Shown: piece by piece, positions 54,117-62,438 of the stretch
Layout of the letters: the number at the start of each line of letters is the position of its first letter
How positions within the stretch are numbered: the stretch's first letter is position 1
Assembly: GCF_017498485.1 (NCBI RefSeq)
Contig: NZ_CP071795.1
Span: 2,294,001-2,358,000 of the forward strand
Origin: Polaribacter batillariae
Lineage (GTDB): Bacteria > Bacteroidota > Bacteroidia > Flavobacteriales > Flavobacteriaceae
DNA: 64,000 nt
Direction: 5' to 3'
Notes under the pieces: model-generated
Databases searched by the model: none
What the model saw: the letters and a program-made list of their open reading frames with translations, nothing else
What the model was told of the DNA's origin: nothing
Translations under genes and position numbers: made by a program

Positions 54117-55457
54117 TTATCTATTAAAAGTAATTCGTTTTCCTTTAACTTCATCATTAAAAACCCCATTATTATACATTAAATTTCCATTTACAAAAGT
54201 GTGTGTAATTGTAGATGAAAATGTAGTTCCTTCGAAAGGAGACCAACCACATTTGTATAAAATATTTTCTTTAGAAACCGTTTGAGGTTTGTTTGGATCT
54301 ATTAAAACCAAATCTGCATAAAACCCTTCTTTTACAAAGCCTCTTTTTTTAATTTGAAATAATTTAGCAGGATTATGGCTCATTTTCTCCACTGCTTTTT
54401 CAATAGAAATTACACCTTCTTTTACTTTCTCTAAAATTGCCAATACTGCATGTTGCACTAATGGACCTCCACTTGGTGCTTTTGTGTAAACGTTCGATTT
54501 TTCTTCTAAAGTATGTGGTGCATGGTCTGTTGCTAAAACATCAATTCTATCATCTAACAAAGCTTGCCACAAACCTAGTCTGTCTTTTTCGGTTTTTACT
54601 GCAGGATTCCATTTAATATGCGTCCCTTTTTTATCATAATCGTTATCGTTAAACCATAAATGATGAATACAAACTTCAGCCGTAATTTGCTTTTCTTCTA
54701 GAGGAATATCGTTTCTAAAAAGCTCGGTTTCTTTTGCGGTAGATAAATGAAAAATATGCAATCTTGCACCGGTTTTCTTCGCCAATTCAATCGCTTTAGA
54801 AGACGATAAATAGCACGCTTCTTCACTTCTAATTATTGGATGGTACTTAATTGGAATATCTTCGCCATATTTCCCGATAAATTCGGCTGTATTTTTTCTG
54901 ATAGTTGCTTCATCTTCGCAATGTACAGAGATAATCATTTTGGTAGAAGAGAAAATTTTCTCTAAAATTTCTTCATTATCTACCAACATATTTCCGGTAG
55001 AAGAACCTAAGAATAATTTAATTCCGGCTACTTTTTTAGGATCTGTTTTTAGCAATTCTTCTAAATTATCGTTGGTACCACCAAACATAAAAGAATAGTT
55101 TGCATACGAATTTTGGGCAGCAATTTTAAATTTATCTTCCAATAAATCTTGTGTAGTTGCTTGGGGCACTGTGTTGGGCATTTCTATAAACGTGGTAATG
55201 CCGCCAGCAACTGCGGCTTTACTTTCTGTGGCAATGTTTGCTTTGTGCGTTAAACCAGGTTCTCTAAAATGCACTTGATCGTCTATAAATCCAGGGATTA
55301 AATAACTTCCTTTAGCATCTATTATTTCTACATTTTCAGGTGCAGAAATTTTAGCAGAAACTTCTTTTATGATTTCGTTTTCTATGAGAACATCACCTGT
55401 AAAAGTTTTATTTTCGTTAATTATTGTTGCGTTTTTTATTAGAATTGATTTTTTCAT
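54117..55457 (-). CDS. pyrC: Dihydroorotase (class I, multifunctional type)
   Basis: 446 residues. Metal site 'IDDQVHFREPGLTHKA' (the usual D-x-H-x-H is D-Q-V-H-F-R here, so the first His is replaced), 'GGITTFIEMPNT', a His in 'VSVHCED'-type region (here 'MIISVHCEDEATIRK'), 'HIFHLSTAKE' and the catalytic Asp in 'VLATDHAPHTLEEK'. Third enzyme of pyrimidine synthesis in function. The altered first metal motif ('DDQVHFRE') is common to Bacteroidota dihydroorotases. Next to a GNAT gene and a glycosyltransferase gene, all minus strand. Confidence 0.9.
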   Translation of the reverse strand: MKKSILIKNATIINENKTFTGDVLIENEIIKEVSAKISAPENVEIIDAKGSYLIPGFIDDQVHFREPGLTHKANIATESKAAVAGGITTFIEMPNTVPQATTQDLLEDKFKIAAQNSYANYSFMFGGTNDNLEELLKTDPKKVAGIKLFLGSSTGNMLVDNEEILEKIFSSTKMIISVHCEDEATIRKNTAEFIGKYGEDIPIKYHPIIRSEEACYLSSSKAIELAKKTGARLHIFHLSTAKETELFRNDIPLEEKQITAEVCIHHLWFNDNDYDKKGTHIKWNPAVKTEKDRLGLWQALLDDRIDVLATDHAPHTLEEKSNVYTKAPSGGPLVQHAVLAILEKVKEGVISIEKAVEKMSHNPAKLFQIKKRGFVKEGFYADLVLIDPNKPQTVSKENILYKCGWSPFEGTTFSSTITHTFVNGNLMYNNGVFNDEVKGKRITFNR

Positions 55458-55465
55458 TTTTCTTA

Positions 55466-55930
55466 TTAAATATTCATTCTCATGTTAATCATACTCTTAT
55501 TAAAACCAAAGCGTTCGTAAGATTTTATAGCTGGTGGATTGTTGTGATACACATCTAACCATAATTCTTTTAAGCCTTTACTTTTTGCCCAAGATTTTAA
55601 AGACTCTAAAATAAAATTACTAATTCTTTTTCCTCTAAATGCTGGTTTTACATACATAAAACCCACATAACCATGTGTTGGGTTTTTATGATAATTTCTA
55701 GAGTTTTCTATTTTTACATAACCAGAACCTACTAATTCTTCATTATAAACAGCAACTACAAAATGTATGTTTTTTGCAGTAATTAATTCTGGAATATTGT
55801 AATAATACAATTTACCTTCACCTAAAAAAGGGTCTAAAGGTTTTTCTGCTTCAACAACACCTTGCTCAAATTCTAACAAGGTTTCTAAATCTGCTAATTT
55901 TGCAGTTCTAATTGAAATAGAATTATTCAT
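55466..55930 (-). CDS. GNAT family N-acetyltransferase
   Basis: 154 residues. Acetyl-CoA-binding motif in 'GYVGFMYVKPAFRGKRISNF' (R-G-K-R-I), and the C-terminal 'LWLDVYHNNPPAIKSYERFG' with the usual 'N-x-x-A-x-x-x-Y-x-x-x-G-F'. Substrate unknown. 8 bases upstream of pyrC and 1 base after the glycosyltransferase gene. Confidence 0.92.
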   Translation of the reverse strand: MNNSISIRTAKLADLETLLEFEQGVVEAEKPLDPFLGEGKLYYYNIPELITAKNIHFVVAVYNEELVGSGYVKIENSRNYHKNPTHGYVGFMYVKPAFRGKRISNFILESLKSWAKSKGLKELWLDVYHNNPPAIKSYERFGFNKSMINMRMNI

Positions 55931-55931
55931 T

Positions 55932-56654
55932 TTAATCTTTTGGTAATCCGTTTATTCTCATTTTTATTACTCCAAAAAGTGCTTCAGAAACAATATTTCC
56001 ACTCATTTTAGATTTTCCCAAAGTTCTGTCTGTAAAAACAACAGAAACTTCTTTAATATTAAAACCATGTTTCCATGCTTTAAACTTCATTTCTATTTGA
56101 AAAGCGTAACCAATAAATTTAATTTTATCTAAGTTAATGGTTTCTAAAACTTTACGTTTCCAACAAACAAAGCCTGCAGTGGTATCAAAAACAGGAATTC
56201 TGGTAATAAAACGCACATATTTTGATGCAAAGTAAGATAATAATACTCTTTTCATTGGCCAGTTTACCACATTTACACCTTGCGAATATCGAGAGCCTAT
56301 AGAAACATCACCACCATTTTTGTGGCAAGCCTTATACAAACGAACCAAATCTTTTGGGTTGTGAGAAAAATCTGCATCCATTTCTATAATATATTCGTAA
56401 TTTTTTTGCAATGCCCATTTAAAACCATGAATATAGGCAGTTCCTAGCCCATTTTTACCTTTTCTTTTTTCAATAAAAAGTTGGTTTGGAAATTCGGTAA
56501 TTAAGTTTTCTACAAGAGTTCCAGTTCCATCAGGAGAATTATCGTCAACCACTAAAATATGAAACGCTTTTTTTTGATTAAAAACAGCTTTAATTATCGC
56601 TTCGATGTTTTCTTTTTCGTTGTAAGTAGGAATTATAACTAGCGCGTCTGACAT
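55932..56654 (-). CDS. Polyprenol monophosphomannose synthase-like glycosyltransferase (GT2)
   Basis: 240 residues from the ATG at 56654 ('MSDALVIIPTYNEKENIEAI'); the longer reading is unlikely because a -7 box lies at 56681-56688. 'ILVVDDNSPDGTGTLV' and 'YIIEMDADFSHNPKDL' (metal-binding D-A-D) and 'GSRYSQGVNVVNWPMKRVLL' are typical of DPM1-type enzymes. It moves a sugar from a nucleotide donor to polyprenyl phosphate at the inner membrane. Confidence 0.93.
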   Translation of the reverse strand: MSDALVIIPTYNEKENIEAIIKAVFNQKKAFHILVVDDNSPDGTGTLVENLITEFPNQLFIEKRKGKNGLGTAYIHGFKWALQKNYEYIIEMDADFSHNPKDLVRLYKACHKNGGDVSIGSRYSQGVNVVNWPMKRVLLSYFASKYVRFITRIPVFDTTAGFVCWKRKVLETINLDKIKFIGYAFQIEMKFKAWKHGFNIKEVSVVFTDRTLGKSKMSGNIVSEALFGVIKMRINGLPKD

Positions 56655-56680
56655 AAATTCAATTTCATGTAGTAAGAAAG

Positions 56681-56688
56681 CAAATATA
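56681..56688 (-). promoter_or_regulatory. -7 promoter box of the GT2-GNAT-pyrC-DUF4296 operon
   Basis: Minus-strand TATATTTG fits TAnnTTTG, 27 bases before the start. Confidence 0.55.
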
Positions 56689-56702
56689 CATTTTTTAATT
56701 AC

Positions 56703-56710
56703 TAATTTTG
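56703..56710 (+). promoter_or_regulatory. -7 promoter box of the DUF4271/hemD operon
   Basis: TAATTTTG fits TAnnTTTG, 25 bases before the GTG start at 56736; divergent to the GT2 promoter. Confidence 0.55.
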
Positions 56711-56735
56711 TGTTAATCTTACCAAAGACATACAA

Positions 56736-57377
56736 GTGCAAGCATTAGAAAAAAATTTAATAGATTCTTCTTGGGTAACCATAATTTTGGTAGTTCTTTT
56801 AGCGCTTATTGCCGTTTTAAAAATAATAGATTCAGAACGTTTAAAAGGCTATGTTTTTGCATTGTTTAATAAAGGGTTTATAGAATCGGAAATAGAAGAA
56901 GATACTTCTTTCTTAGATGCTTTTTACAACACATTATTTTTATTTTCTACAACTACCTTGTCTTTAATTGTACATGCATTTTTAAGTGAACGCAGTTTCG
57001 GTTTTAAAAATGGTTTTTCGTCCTTTTTTTACATTTTTGTAACTGTTGTTAGCTACTTTTTGGTAAAATGGATTTTAGAAATATTACTTTCTCGACTATT
57101 TTTAATAAAAAATACGGTTCGGTTTTATTTTGTTTCTAAATTTAGCTATTTGTATTCCATTAGTTTTTTACTCTTTATTTTATTTGTAATTACTACATAT
57201 AGCTCGCTAAATTCGTCTATTTTATTTTATGCTACTGCAATTTTATTTCTAATAAGACTTGTTTTTCATATTACAAATAACAAAAAGCTGATTTTTAGTC
57301 AGTTGTTTTATTTTATTTTGTACATTTGCGCCTTCGAAATAGCACCGCTATTTATACTGTTTAAATTGATGCTTTAA
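56736..57377 (+). CDS. DUF4271 membrane protein
   Basis: 213 residues, GTG start ('VQALEKNLIDSSWVTIILVV'). About six hydrophobic helices, with a charged 'FIESEIEEDTSFLDAFYN' loop. Membrane layout and constant position right before hemD match the Bacteroidota DUF4271 group. Function unknown; hemD starts 17 bases downstream. Confidence 0.8.
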   Translation: MQALEKNLIDSSWVTIILVVLLALIAVLKIIDSERLKGYVFALFNKGFIESEIEEDTSFLDAFYNTLFLFSTTTLSLIVHAFLSERSFGFKNGFSSFFYIFVTVVSYFLVKWILEILLSRLFLIKNTVRFYFVSKFSYLYSISFLLFILFVITTYSSLNSSILFYATAILFLIRLVFHITNNKKLIFSQLFYFILYICAFEIAPLFILFKLML

Positions 57378-57394
57378 AACTAAAACCAAAGCGT

Positions 57395-58141
57395 ATGAAA
57401 GTGAAAACGATTTTAGTATCGCAACCCGCACCAAAGACAGAAACTTCTCCTTATTTTGATTTGTCTGATAAACAGAAAGTAAAGATAGATTTTAGATCTT
57501 TTATTCATGTAGAAGGCATTCCTGTGAAGGAAGTAAGGTCTCAAAAAGTAGATTTTAAAAATTTTACTGCGATTATTTTAACAAGTAGAAATGCCGTAGA
57601 TTACTTTTTTAAAACCGCCGAAGAAATGCGTTTTAAAGTGCCAGATGATATGAAATATTTCTGTCAGTCTGAAGCTGTTGCTTATTATTTACAAAAATAC
57701 GTTGTGTATAGAAAACGTAAGATTTATGTTGGTAATAGAACCTTTCCAGAACTAACAAAACTTATAAAAAAACACAAAACAGAAAAATTTTTACTACCTT
57801 CTTCAGATAAATTAAAACCTTTAATTCCAGAAGAATTAGATAAATTAGAGGTAAAATGGACACGTTTAAACTTGTACAGAACCGTAATTAGCGATTTATC
57901 GGATTTAGAAGATGTTTTTTACGATGTTTTAGTATTTTTTAGCCCATCTGGAATAGAATCTTTATTACATAATTTTCCGAATTTTAAACAAAATAACACA
58001 AGAATAGCCGCTTTCGGAAATTCTACAGTAAAAGCAGTTACAGATGCTGGTTTAAAGTGCGATATACAAGCACCAACACCAGAAACACCTTCTATGACTA
58101 TGGCTTTAGATAAATATATTAAATCTGTAAATAAGAAATAA
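57395..58141 (+). CDS. hemD: Uroporphyrinogen-III synthase
   Basis: 248 residues. Weakly conserved family, but 'FTAIILTSRNAVDYFFKTAE', 'YFCQSEAVAYYLQKYVVYRK', 'KFLLPSSDKLKPLIPEEL' and 'VLVFFSPSGIESLLHNFPNF' plus 'IAAFGNSTVKAVTDAGLKCD' form the expected two-lobe pattern. It closes hydroxymethylbilane to uroporphyrinogen III for heme. A terminator follows. Confidence 0.88.
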   Translation: MKVKTILVSQPAPKTETSPYFDLSDKQKVKIDFRSFIHVEGIPVKEVRSQKVDFKNFTAIILTSRNAVDYFFKTAEEMRFKVPDDMKYFCQSEAVAYYLQKYVVYRKRKIYVGNRTFPELTKLIKKHKTEKFLLPSSDKLKPLIPEELDKLEVKWTRLNLYRTVISDLSDLEDVFYDVLVFFSPSGIESLLHNFPNFKQNNTRIAAFGNSTVKAVTDAGLKCDIQAPTPETPSMTMALDKYIKSVNKK

Positions 58142-58169
58142 TTTACTTTTTTATCTTATAAAATTTTAG

Positions 58170-58198
58170 AAACCGAGCAGCAATGCTTGGTTTTTTTT
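58170..58198 (+). terminator. Rho-independent terminator after hemD
   Basis: AAACCGAGCA (58170-58179) pairs with TGCTTGGTTT (58184-58193), one G-T, followed by TTTTT. Confidence 0.8.
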
Positions 58199-58200
58199 GT

Positions 58201-58291
58201 TTGGGCGTTACCACAAGGGTCGCGCTTTTCGCACTCGCTTTTTATTCGTTTCTCATAAAAGAGCTCAAACAATTGCTACAATCGCTAACGC
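58201..58291 (+). repeat. GGGCGTT...CGCTAACGC dispersed repeat, copy 1
   Basis: Starts TTGGGCGTTACCACAAGGGT and ends CAATCGCTAACGC. Copy 2 on the minus strand at 61111-60788 has the same ends (TTGGGCGTTCCCTAAAGG... and CAATCGCTAACGC) but is enlarged by other repeats. No ORF; lies between hemD and radA. Confidence 0.65.
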
Positions 58292-58399
58292 GAACGTATG
58301 TATAAAGTATTTTTCGTTTCATATAGTTTTTTCAGTATATAAAAATTTGGGGTTATTAAAGAAAAATAATTAGTAAATTCGTAACAAATAGAAGCGATA

Positions 58400-59761
58400 C
58401 TAAGCAAACAAAGTCGCAAAAGCCTCCTCGATTTTACCCACCAAAACCAATCGTATTCCGTGGTTTTTAGAAGAAATTTTATTGTATTTAGAAGCCACAA
58501 AGGTTTTATAACCTAGTTTTTCTGCCTCTAAAATTCGTTGGTCTATTTTAGAAACCGGTCTTATTTCTCCAGCCAAACCCACTTCTGCTGCAAAACACAC
58601 ATTTGGGTGAATCGCAATGTCTTGGTTAGATGATAAAATGGCAGCAACAACCGCCAAATCTATTGCAGGATCATCTACATTTATGCCTCCAGTAATATTT
58701 AAAAACACATCTTTTGCACCCAATTTAAAACCGGCTCTTTTTTCTAAAACCGCCAAAATCATATGCAACCGCTTTAAATTATAACCTGTTGTAGAACGTT
58801 GTGGAGTTCCATAAACTGCTGTAGAAACCAATGCCTGGATCTCAATCATTAACGGTCTAATGCCTTCTAAAGTACTTGCGATGGCTGTTCCACTTAAATC
58901 GGCATCTTTTTTAGAAATTAAAATTTCAGACGGATTCGAAATTTCTCTTAAACCATTCGAAAGCATTTCGTAAATTCCTAATTCGGCAGTAGAACCAAAT
59001 CGGTTTTTTTGACTTCGTAAAATTCTGTAGGTGTGATTTCTGTCGCCTTCAAATTGTAAAACCACATCTACCATATGTTCTAAAATTTTAGGGCCAGCAA
59101 TGTTTCCTTCTTTGTTTATATGACCAATTAACAAAACCGGAGTTGCAGTTTCCTTGGCAAATTTTATCAATTCTGCACTGGTTTCTCTAATTTGAGAAAT
59201 GCTTCCAGGCGAAGCTTCAATAGTATTGGTGTGTAAAGTTTGTATAGAATCGATTACCAAAACGTCGGGTACTGTTTCTTCTATATTTTTAAAGATTTGC
59301 TGGGTATTGGTTTCTGTAAGAATTAAACAATTAGAGTTTTTGGCATCTAAACGTTCTGCTCTCATTTTTATTTGAGATTGACTTTCTTCACCAGAAACAT
59401 ACAAGACTTTTTGGCGAATGTTTAAAGCAACCTGCAGTAACAAAGTCGATTTTCCAATTCCTGGTTCACCACCCAAAAGTGTTACAGAACCTTTTACCAA
59501 ACCACCACCCAAAACAGTGTCTAATTCGTTGTTATTGGTCACAACGCGTTCTTCTGGATTTAGCTCAATATCAGCAATTTTTAAAGGTTTATTTATAATA
59601 TTTTTAGCAGTTGTAGCTTGTTTCCAAACTCGTTTTTCTTCTTTTTGAATAATTTCTTCTACAATGGTGTTCCATTCTTTACAGGCAGCACATTGTCCTA
59701 CCCATTTTGCATGTTGTGTACCACAATTCTGACAGAAAAAAGTTGTTTTGATTTTGGCCAT
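58400..59761 (-). CDS. radA: DNA repair protein RadA
   Basis: 453 residues. N-terminal zinc finger 'FFCQNCGTQHAKWVGQCAAC', RecA-like core with Walker A 'LGGEPGIGKSTLLLQ' (about 90-104), the RadA box 'LRSQKNRFGSTAELGIYEM', and a C-terminal Lon-protease-like domain ('FLNITGGINVDDPAIDLAVV'). It promotes branch migration in recombination repair. A TAnnTTTG box is 18 bases upstream. Confidence 0.96.
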   Translation of the reverse strand: MAKIKTTFFCQNCGTQHAKWVGQCAACKEWNTIVEEIIQKEEKRVWKQATTAKNIINKPLKIADIELNPEERVVTNNNELDTVLGGGLVKGSVTLLGGEPGIGKSTLLLQVALNIRQKVLYVSGEESQSQIKMRAERLDAKNSNCLILTETNTQQIFKNIEETVPDVLVIDSIQTLHTNTIEASPGSISQIRETSAELIKFAKETATPVLLIGHINKEGNIAGPKILEHMVDVVLQFEGDRNHTYRILRSQKNRFGSTAELGIYEMLSNGLREISNPSEILISKKDADLSGTAIASTLEGIRPLMIEIQALVSTAVYGTPQRSTTGYNLKRLHMILAVLEKRAGFKLGAKDVFLNITGGINVDDPAIDLAVVAAILSSNQDIAIHPNVCFAAEVGLAGEIRPVSKIDQRILEAEKLGYKTFVASKYNKISSKNHGIRLVLVGKIEEAFATLFA

Positions 59762-59778
59762 TTATATTTTTTAAGACA

Positions 59779-59786
59779 CAAATTTA
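59779..59786 (-). promoter_or_regulatory. -7 promoter box of radA
   Basis: Minus-strand TAAATTTG fits TAnnTTTG. Confidence 0.55.
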
Positions 59787-59832
59787 CGCTAAACTTATCG
59801 ATATTTATTTGTGATAATTGGTTTCATCGAAA

Positions 59833-59934
59833 AGAATTCTTTGAGGCTCTGGCTCGAGATTTCCGTTAAAATTGTCATTCCCGTGAAAACAGGAATCTAA
59901 ATACAGCATTTTGGTTTCAAGAAATTCTTTATTC
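59833..59934. repeat. Palindromic repeat with CATTCCCGTGAAAACAGGAAT
   Basis: TGTCATTCCCGTGAAAAC.. at 59873-59898 contains the hairpin ATTCC...GGAAT. AAGAATTCTTT (59832-59842) and AAGAAATTCTTT (59920-59931) bracket it as outer arms. Similar 'GTCATTCCCG' palindromes are common bacterial intergenic repeats. Confidence 0.45.
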
Positions 59935-59983
59935 TATTTGCAAAAATAACTGACAGGGTTGTGTTACTTCATAAAAAAAAGAA

Positions 59984-60277
59984 TCAATCTAAAATTAATT
60001 TGTTTGGATTTTGTTTGCTACTAAAAACATCAATAATTAAAACGCGATTTTCTTTCCTTTCATAAATAATTTTATAATCCCATTTAGAAACAAATCTTAC
60101 AGCTTTATCATTTATTATTAAGTCTTTTGAGTATTCGATTTTATTATTAGATAGAGAATCACCTAATTTTGTTAATTCATTGAAAACCATTAAGGCATTT
60201 TGTGGACTTTTTTCAAAAATGTAGTTATAAATTCCTAAAAGAGAATCCATAGATTTTGATGACCAAACAACTTTCAA
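59984..60277 (-). CDS. ParE/RelE-type toxin
   Basis: 97 residues. 'VVWSSKSMDSLLGIYNYIFE' is the N-terminal helical hairpin of the ParE/RelE fold, with 'VRFVSKWDYKIIYERKENRV' and 'LIIDVFSSKQNP' as the beta-sheet end. It lies 3 bases after the antitoxin gene. ParE members poison gyrase and RelE members cut ribosome-bound mRNA; which applies here is undecided. Confidence 0.88.
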   Translation of the reverse strand: MKVVWSSKSMDSLLGIYNYIFEKSPQNALMVFNELTKLGDSLSNNKIEYSKDLIINDKAVRFVSKWDYKIIYERKENRVLIIDVFSSKQNPNKLILD

Positions 60278-60280
60278 AAT

Positions 60281-60553
60281 TTAAGAGTTTCTATTGCTTA
60301 AAACATATTCTCTAACTTCTGATGTTGTGAAAGTTTTTGCTCCATTATCAATATCTGCCCTAATTTTATTAATATGTTTCACGTAAGTTTCTTTGGTTAA
60401 AGCTTTTCCATTAACTGTATAACCAACAATTTTAGAAGAATTTTCTTCTTTTTTTGAATGTAAATTGTAAATAGCTTCTATTTCATTTAGAACATTTTCG
60501 TCTGTTTCTAAAATCCATTGAGACAATGCGATTCTTTTTTCTTTTGAGCCCAT
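60281..60553 (-). CDS. Antitoxin of the ParE/RelE pair
   Basis: 90 residues from the ATG at 60553 ('MGSKEKRIALSQWILETDEN'); the 22-codon extension is rejected as very hydrophobic and basic. Acidic helical N-terminus ('SQWILETDENVLNEIEAIYN'), a 'VGYTVNGKALTKETYVKHIN' middle, and a C-terminal helix. Size, order and spacing relative to the toxin fit a type II antitoxin of the kind common in Bacteroidota. Confidence 0.8.
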   Translation of the reverse strand: MGSKEKRIALSQWILETDENVLNEIEAIYNLHSKKEENSSKIVGYTVNGKALTKETYVKHINKIRADIDNGAKTFTTSEVREYVLSNRNS

Positions 60554-60818
60554 AAAATTGTTTTTATCAAAGATAATAATTTTTATGCAGATTGTTTTTA
60601 AGTTAATTTTTACGACCAATTTTTCTCCACTCAGTTTTCTGCATACAATTTGTCTTATTGAAAGGATTCCATGTAATAATGCTCACTTTTGAGAAAAAGA
60701 CACTTCTAGCGAGACAAATTAGGGTGTGAATTTTTGTTTTTAAACAATGTCTTTTATTGAAAATTTTCTAAAAGTTGGCAAATGATTGCGTTAGCGATTG
60801 AAACGACCTCTTTTTTTA

Positions 60819-60870
60819 CTGTAAATTCGAGTGATTTTACTAATGCAGAAAGAAAAATTGTATCGAGAAC
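60819..60870. repeat. CTGTCAGTTCGAGTG-family repeat, copy 3
   Basis: CTGTAAATTCGAGTGATTT ... GTATCGAGAAC, same order as the copies at 24451 and 30670. Confidence 0.6.
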
Positions 60871-60940
60871 AGAAGTAATACCATTTATCATCGTGAGTTC
60901 GATATAATATTCATAAATATCTATTTAAAAACCAGTATAT

Positions 60941-61018
60941 TGCCATTTCGAACGAAACGCAGTGTAGTTGAGAAATCTTATATTTAGCCTAAGATTTCTC
61001 CACAAGGTCGAAATGACA
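60941..61018. repeat. Palindromic repeat ATTTCGA...TCGAAAT
   Basis: TGCCATTTCGAACG / ..GTCGAAATGACA outer arms and GAGAAATCTTA / TAAGATTTCTC inner arms. Related to the inner part of the 20726-20864 element. Confidence 0.65.
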
Positions 61019-61113
61019 GTTGTTTTAAAAAAGAAAAAACATAACTATTTGATAAACAGTGTTTTTAGATCGAACTGAAATTCTAAGCGCAACCTTTAGG
61101 GAACGCCCAAATA

Positions 61114-62058
61114 CTATTTTACTTTATTGTAAATAGGCAACATTAGAAAAGCCAAACCTCCAAAAACAACAATCATGGCTGTTTGTGCGGTCCACATAAT
61201 CCAGCCGAAAGCGGTTGCAGGTTCTGTTTCTATTTTAAATAATGCCAAAGCGCCAGCGACAGCAACTGGGTATAAACCTACGCCACCATTTGTTGCAGCA
61301 ATTGAAAAGCCACCAGCAATAAAAGCAATTAAAATGCCACCAACAGGAACTTTTAAACCTTCAATTGCAGGTACTGTTGCCCAAAACATGGCAACATACA
61401 TTGCCCAAATAAAAACGGTATGAAAAATAAATGCCCACTTATTTTTCATTTTAAAAATGCTGGTAACACCTTCGATTAAACCAGCAATAAAGGTTTTAAT
61501 TTTTAATAAAATGCCCGAAGTTGCCTTTTGTACATAGAATCGAAAAATAAAAAAAACAGCAATTAATAGAACGAAACCCATAATTATTTTTGTTGGGTCG
61601 AAGTTTTTGGTAAGCAATTCATAAATAAAATCGAATTGAACAAAAAGTGTGATTGCAACGATGGAAAGCATCATTATTAAATCGGCAATTCTTTCTGCAA
61701 CAATGGTTCCAAAACCTTTTTCGAACGGAATTTCCTCGTAATTTGCCATTACAGTTGCTCTGGAAATTTCTCCTGCTCTTGGCAATGCTAAATTTACCAA
61801 ATAACCAATTAAAACGGCTAAAACACTGTTGGTAAATTTGGGTTTAAAGCCCAAAGGTTCTAACATAAACTTCCACCTGTAGGCTCTTGAAAGATGACTT
61901 AAAATTCCGAAGAATAAGCCAAGAAAAATCCAACCATAATGGGCTTCTTTAAAATATTTCCCTAAAGTTTCTAAAGAAATTTCCGACAAAGAATACCAAA
62001 CTAAAAAACCTCCCAAAGCGAGAGGTAATATTGTTTTTAAGGTTTTTTTAATGTTCAA
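61114..62058 (-). CDS. Flippase-like membrane protein (LPG synthase TM / UPF0104 family)
   Basis: 314 residues, about eight membrane helices. 'RAYRWKFMLEPLGFKPKFTN', 'GYLVNLALPRAGEISRATVM' and 'GFGTIVAERIADLIMML' are the conserved stretches of the lysylphosphatidylglycerol-synthase transmembrane family. Free-standing members are thought to flip lipids. 2 bases after panD; the linkage to pantothenate genes is regular in flavobacteria. Confidence 0.88.
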   Translation of the reverse strand: MNIKKTLKTILPLALGGFLVWYSLSEISLETLGKYFKEAHYGWIFLGLFFGILSHLSRAYRWKFMLEPLGFKPKFTNSVLAVLIGYLVNLALPRAGEISRATVMANYEEIPFEKGFGTIVAERIADLIMMLSIVAITLFVQFDFIYELLTKNFDPTKIIMGFVLLIAVFFIFRFYVQKATSGILLKIKTFIAGLIEGVTSIFKMKNKWAFIFHTVFIWAMYVAMFWATVPAIEGLKVPVGGILIAFIAGGFSIAATNGGVGLYPVAVAGALALFKIETEPATAFGWIMWTAQTAMIVVFGGLAFLMLPIYNKVK

Positions 62059-62060
62059 AA

Positions 62061-62411
62061 CTAGGTAAGTGTATTGTCTTTTTCGTTTGGAAAAACCAGT
62101 TGAGGTTTAAATGTTTTTGCTTGTTCTAAATCCATAAAAGCATACACGATTAAAATTAAAACGTCGCCAACGGCTACCAAACGCGAAGCAGCACCATTTA
62201 GGGTAATTTCTCCACTGCCTCTTGGGCCTGGAATTGCGTAAGTTTCAAGACGATTTCCGTTATTGTTATTTACAATTTGTACACGTTCGCCTTCGATAAT
62301 TCCTGCAGCATCCATTAAATCTTCATCTATGGTAATGCTTCCTATATAATTTAAATCGGCACCTGTAACTTTTACTCGGTGGATTTTAGATTTTACTACT
62401 TGTACTAACAT
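62061..62411 (-). CDS. panD: Aspartate 1-decarboxylase
   Basis: 116 residues. The self-processing site Gly24-Ser25 in '[17 protein letters not shown]' gives the pyruvoyl group. '[20 protein letters not shown]' is the other conserved stretch. It makes beta-alanine for pantothenate and CoA. The -7 box TATTTTTG ends only 4 bases before the ATG, so the mRNA is probably leaderless. Confidence 0.96.
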   Translation of the reverse strand: MLVQVVKSKIHRVKVTGADLNYIGSITIDEDLMDAAGIIEGERVQIVNNNNGNRLETYAIPGPRGSGEITLNGAASRLVAVGDVLILIVYAFMDLEQAKTFKPQLVFPNEKDNTLT

Positions 62412-62415
62412 TGGG

Positions 62416-62423
62416 CAAAAATA
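62416..62423 (-). promoter_or_regulatory. -7 promoter box of panD
   Basis: Minus-strand TATTTTTG directly before the panD ATG (4 bases). Confidence 0.5.
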
Positions 62424-62438
62424 GGTATTTTTTAGTTA

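Larger units (their letters stand above)
60788..61111 (-). repeat. GGGCGTT...CGCTAACGC dispersed repeat, copy 2, with other repeats nested inside
   Basis: On the minus strand it begins TTTGGGCGTTCCCTAAAGG (from 61111) and ends CAATCGCTAACGC (60788), like the 91-base copy at 58201, but it is about 324 bases long because at least two other palindromic repeats (60819-60870 and 60941-61018) lie inside. It fills the >500-base gap between the antitoxin and the flippase-like gene, which contains no gene. Confidence 0.55.

Noticed and set aside
58201..58291. CRISPR-like or tRNA-like structure
   Set aside because: Only one unit, no regular spacers, no cloverleaf; its ends recur near 61 kb as a dispersed repeat.
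60554..60619. 22-codon N-terminal extension of the antitoxin
   Set aside because: Hydrophobic/basic stretch not typical for the family; ATG at 60553 fits better.
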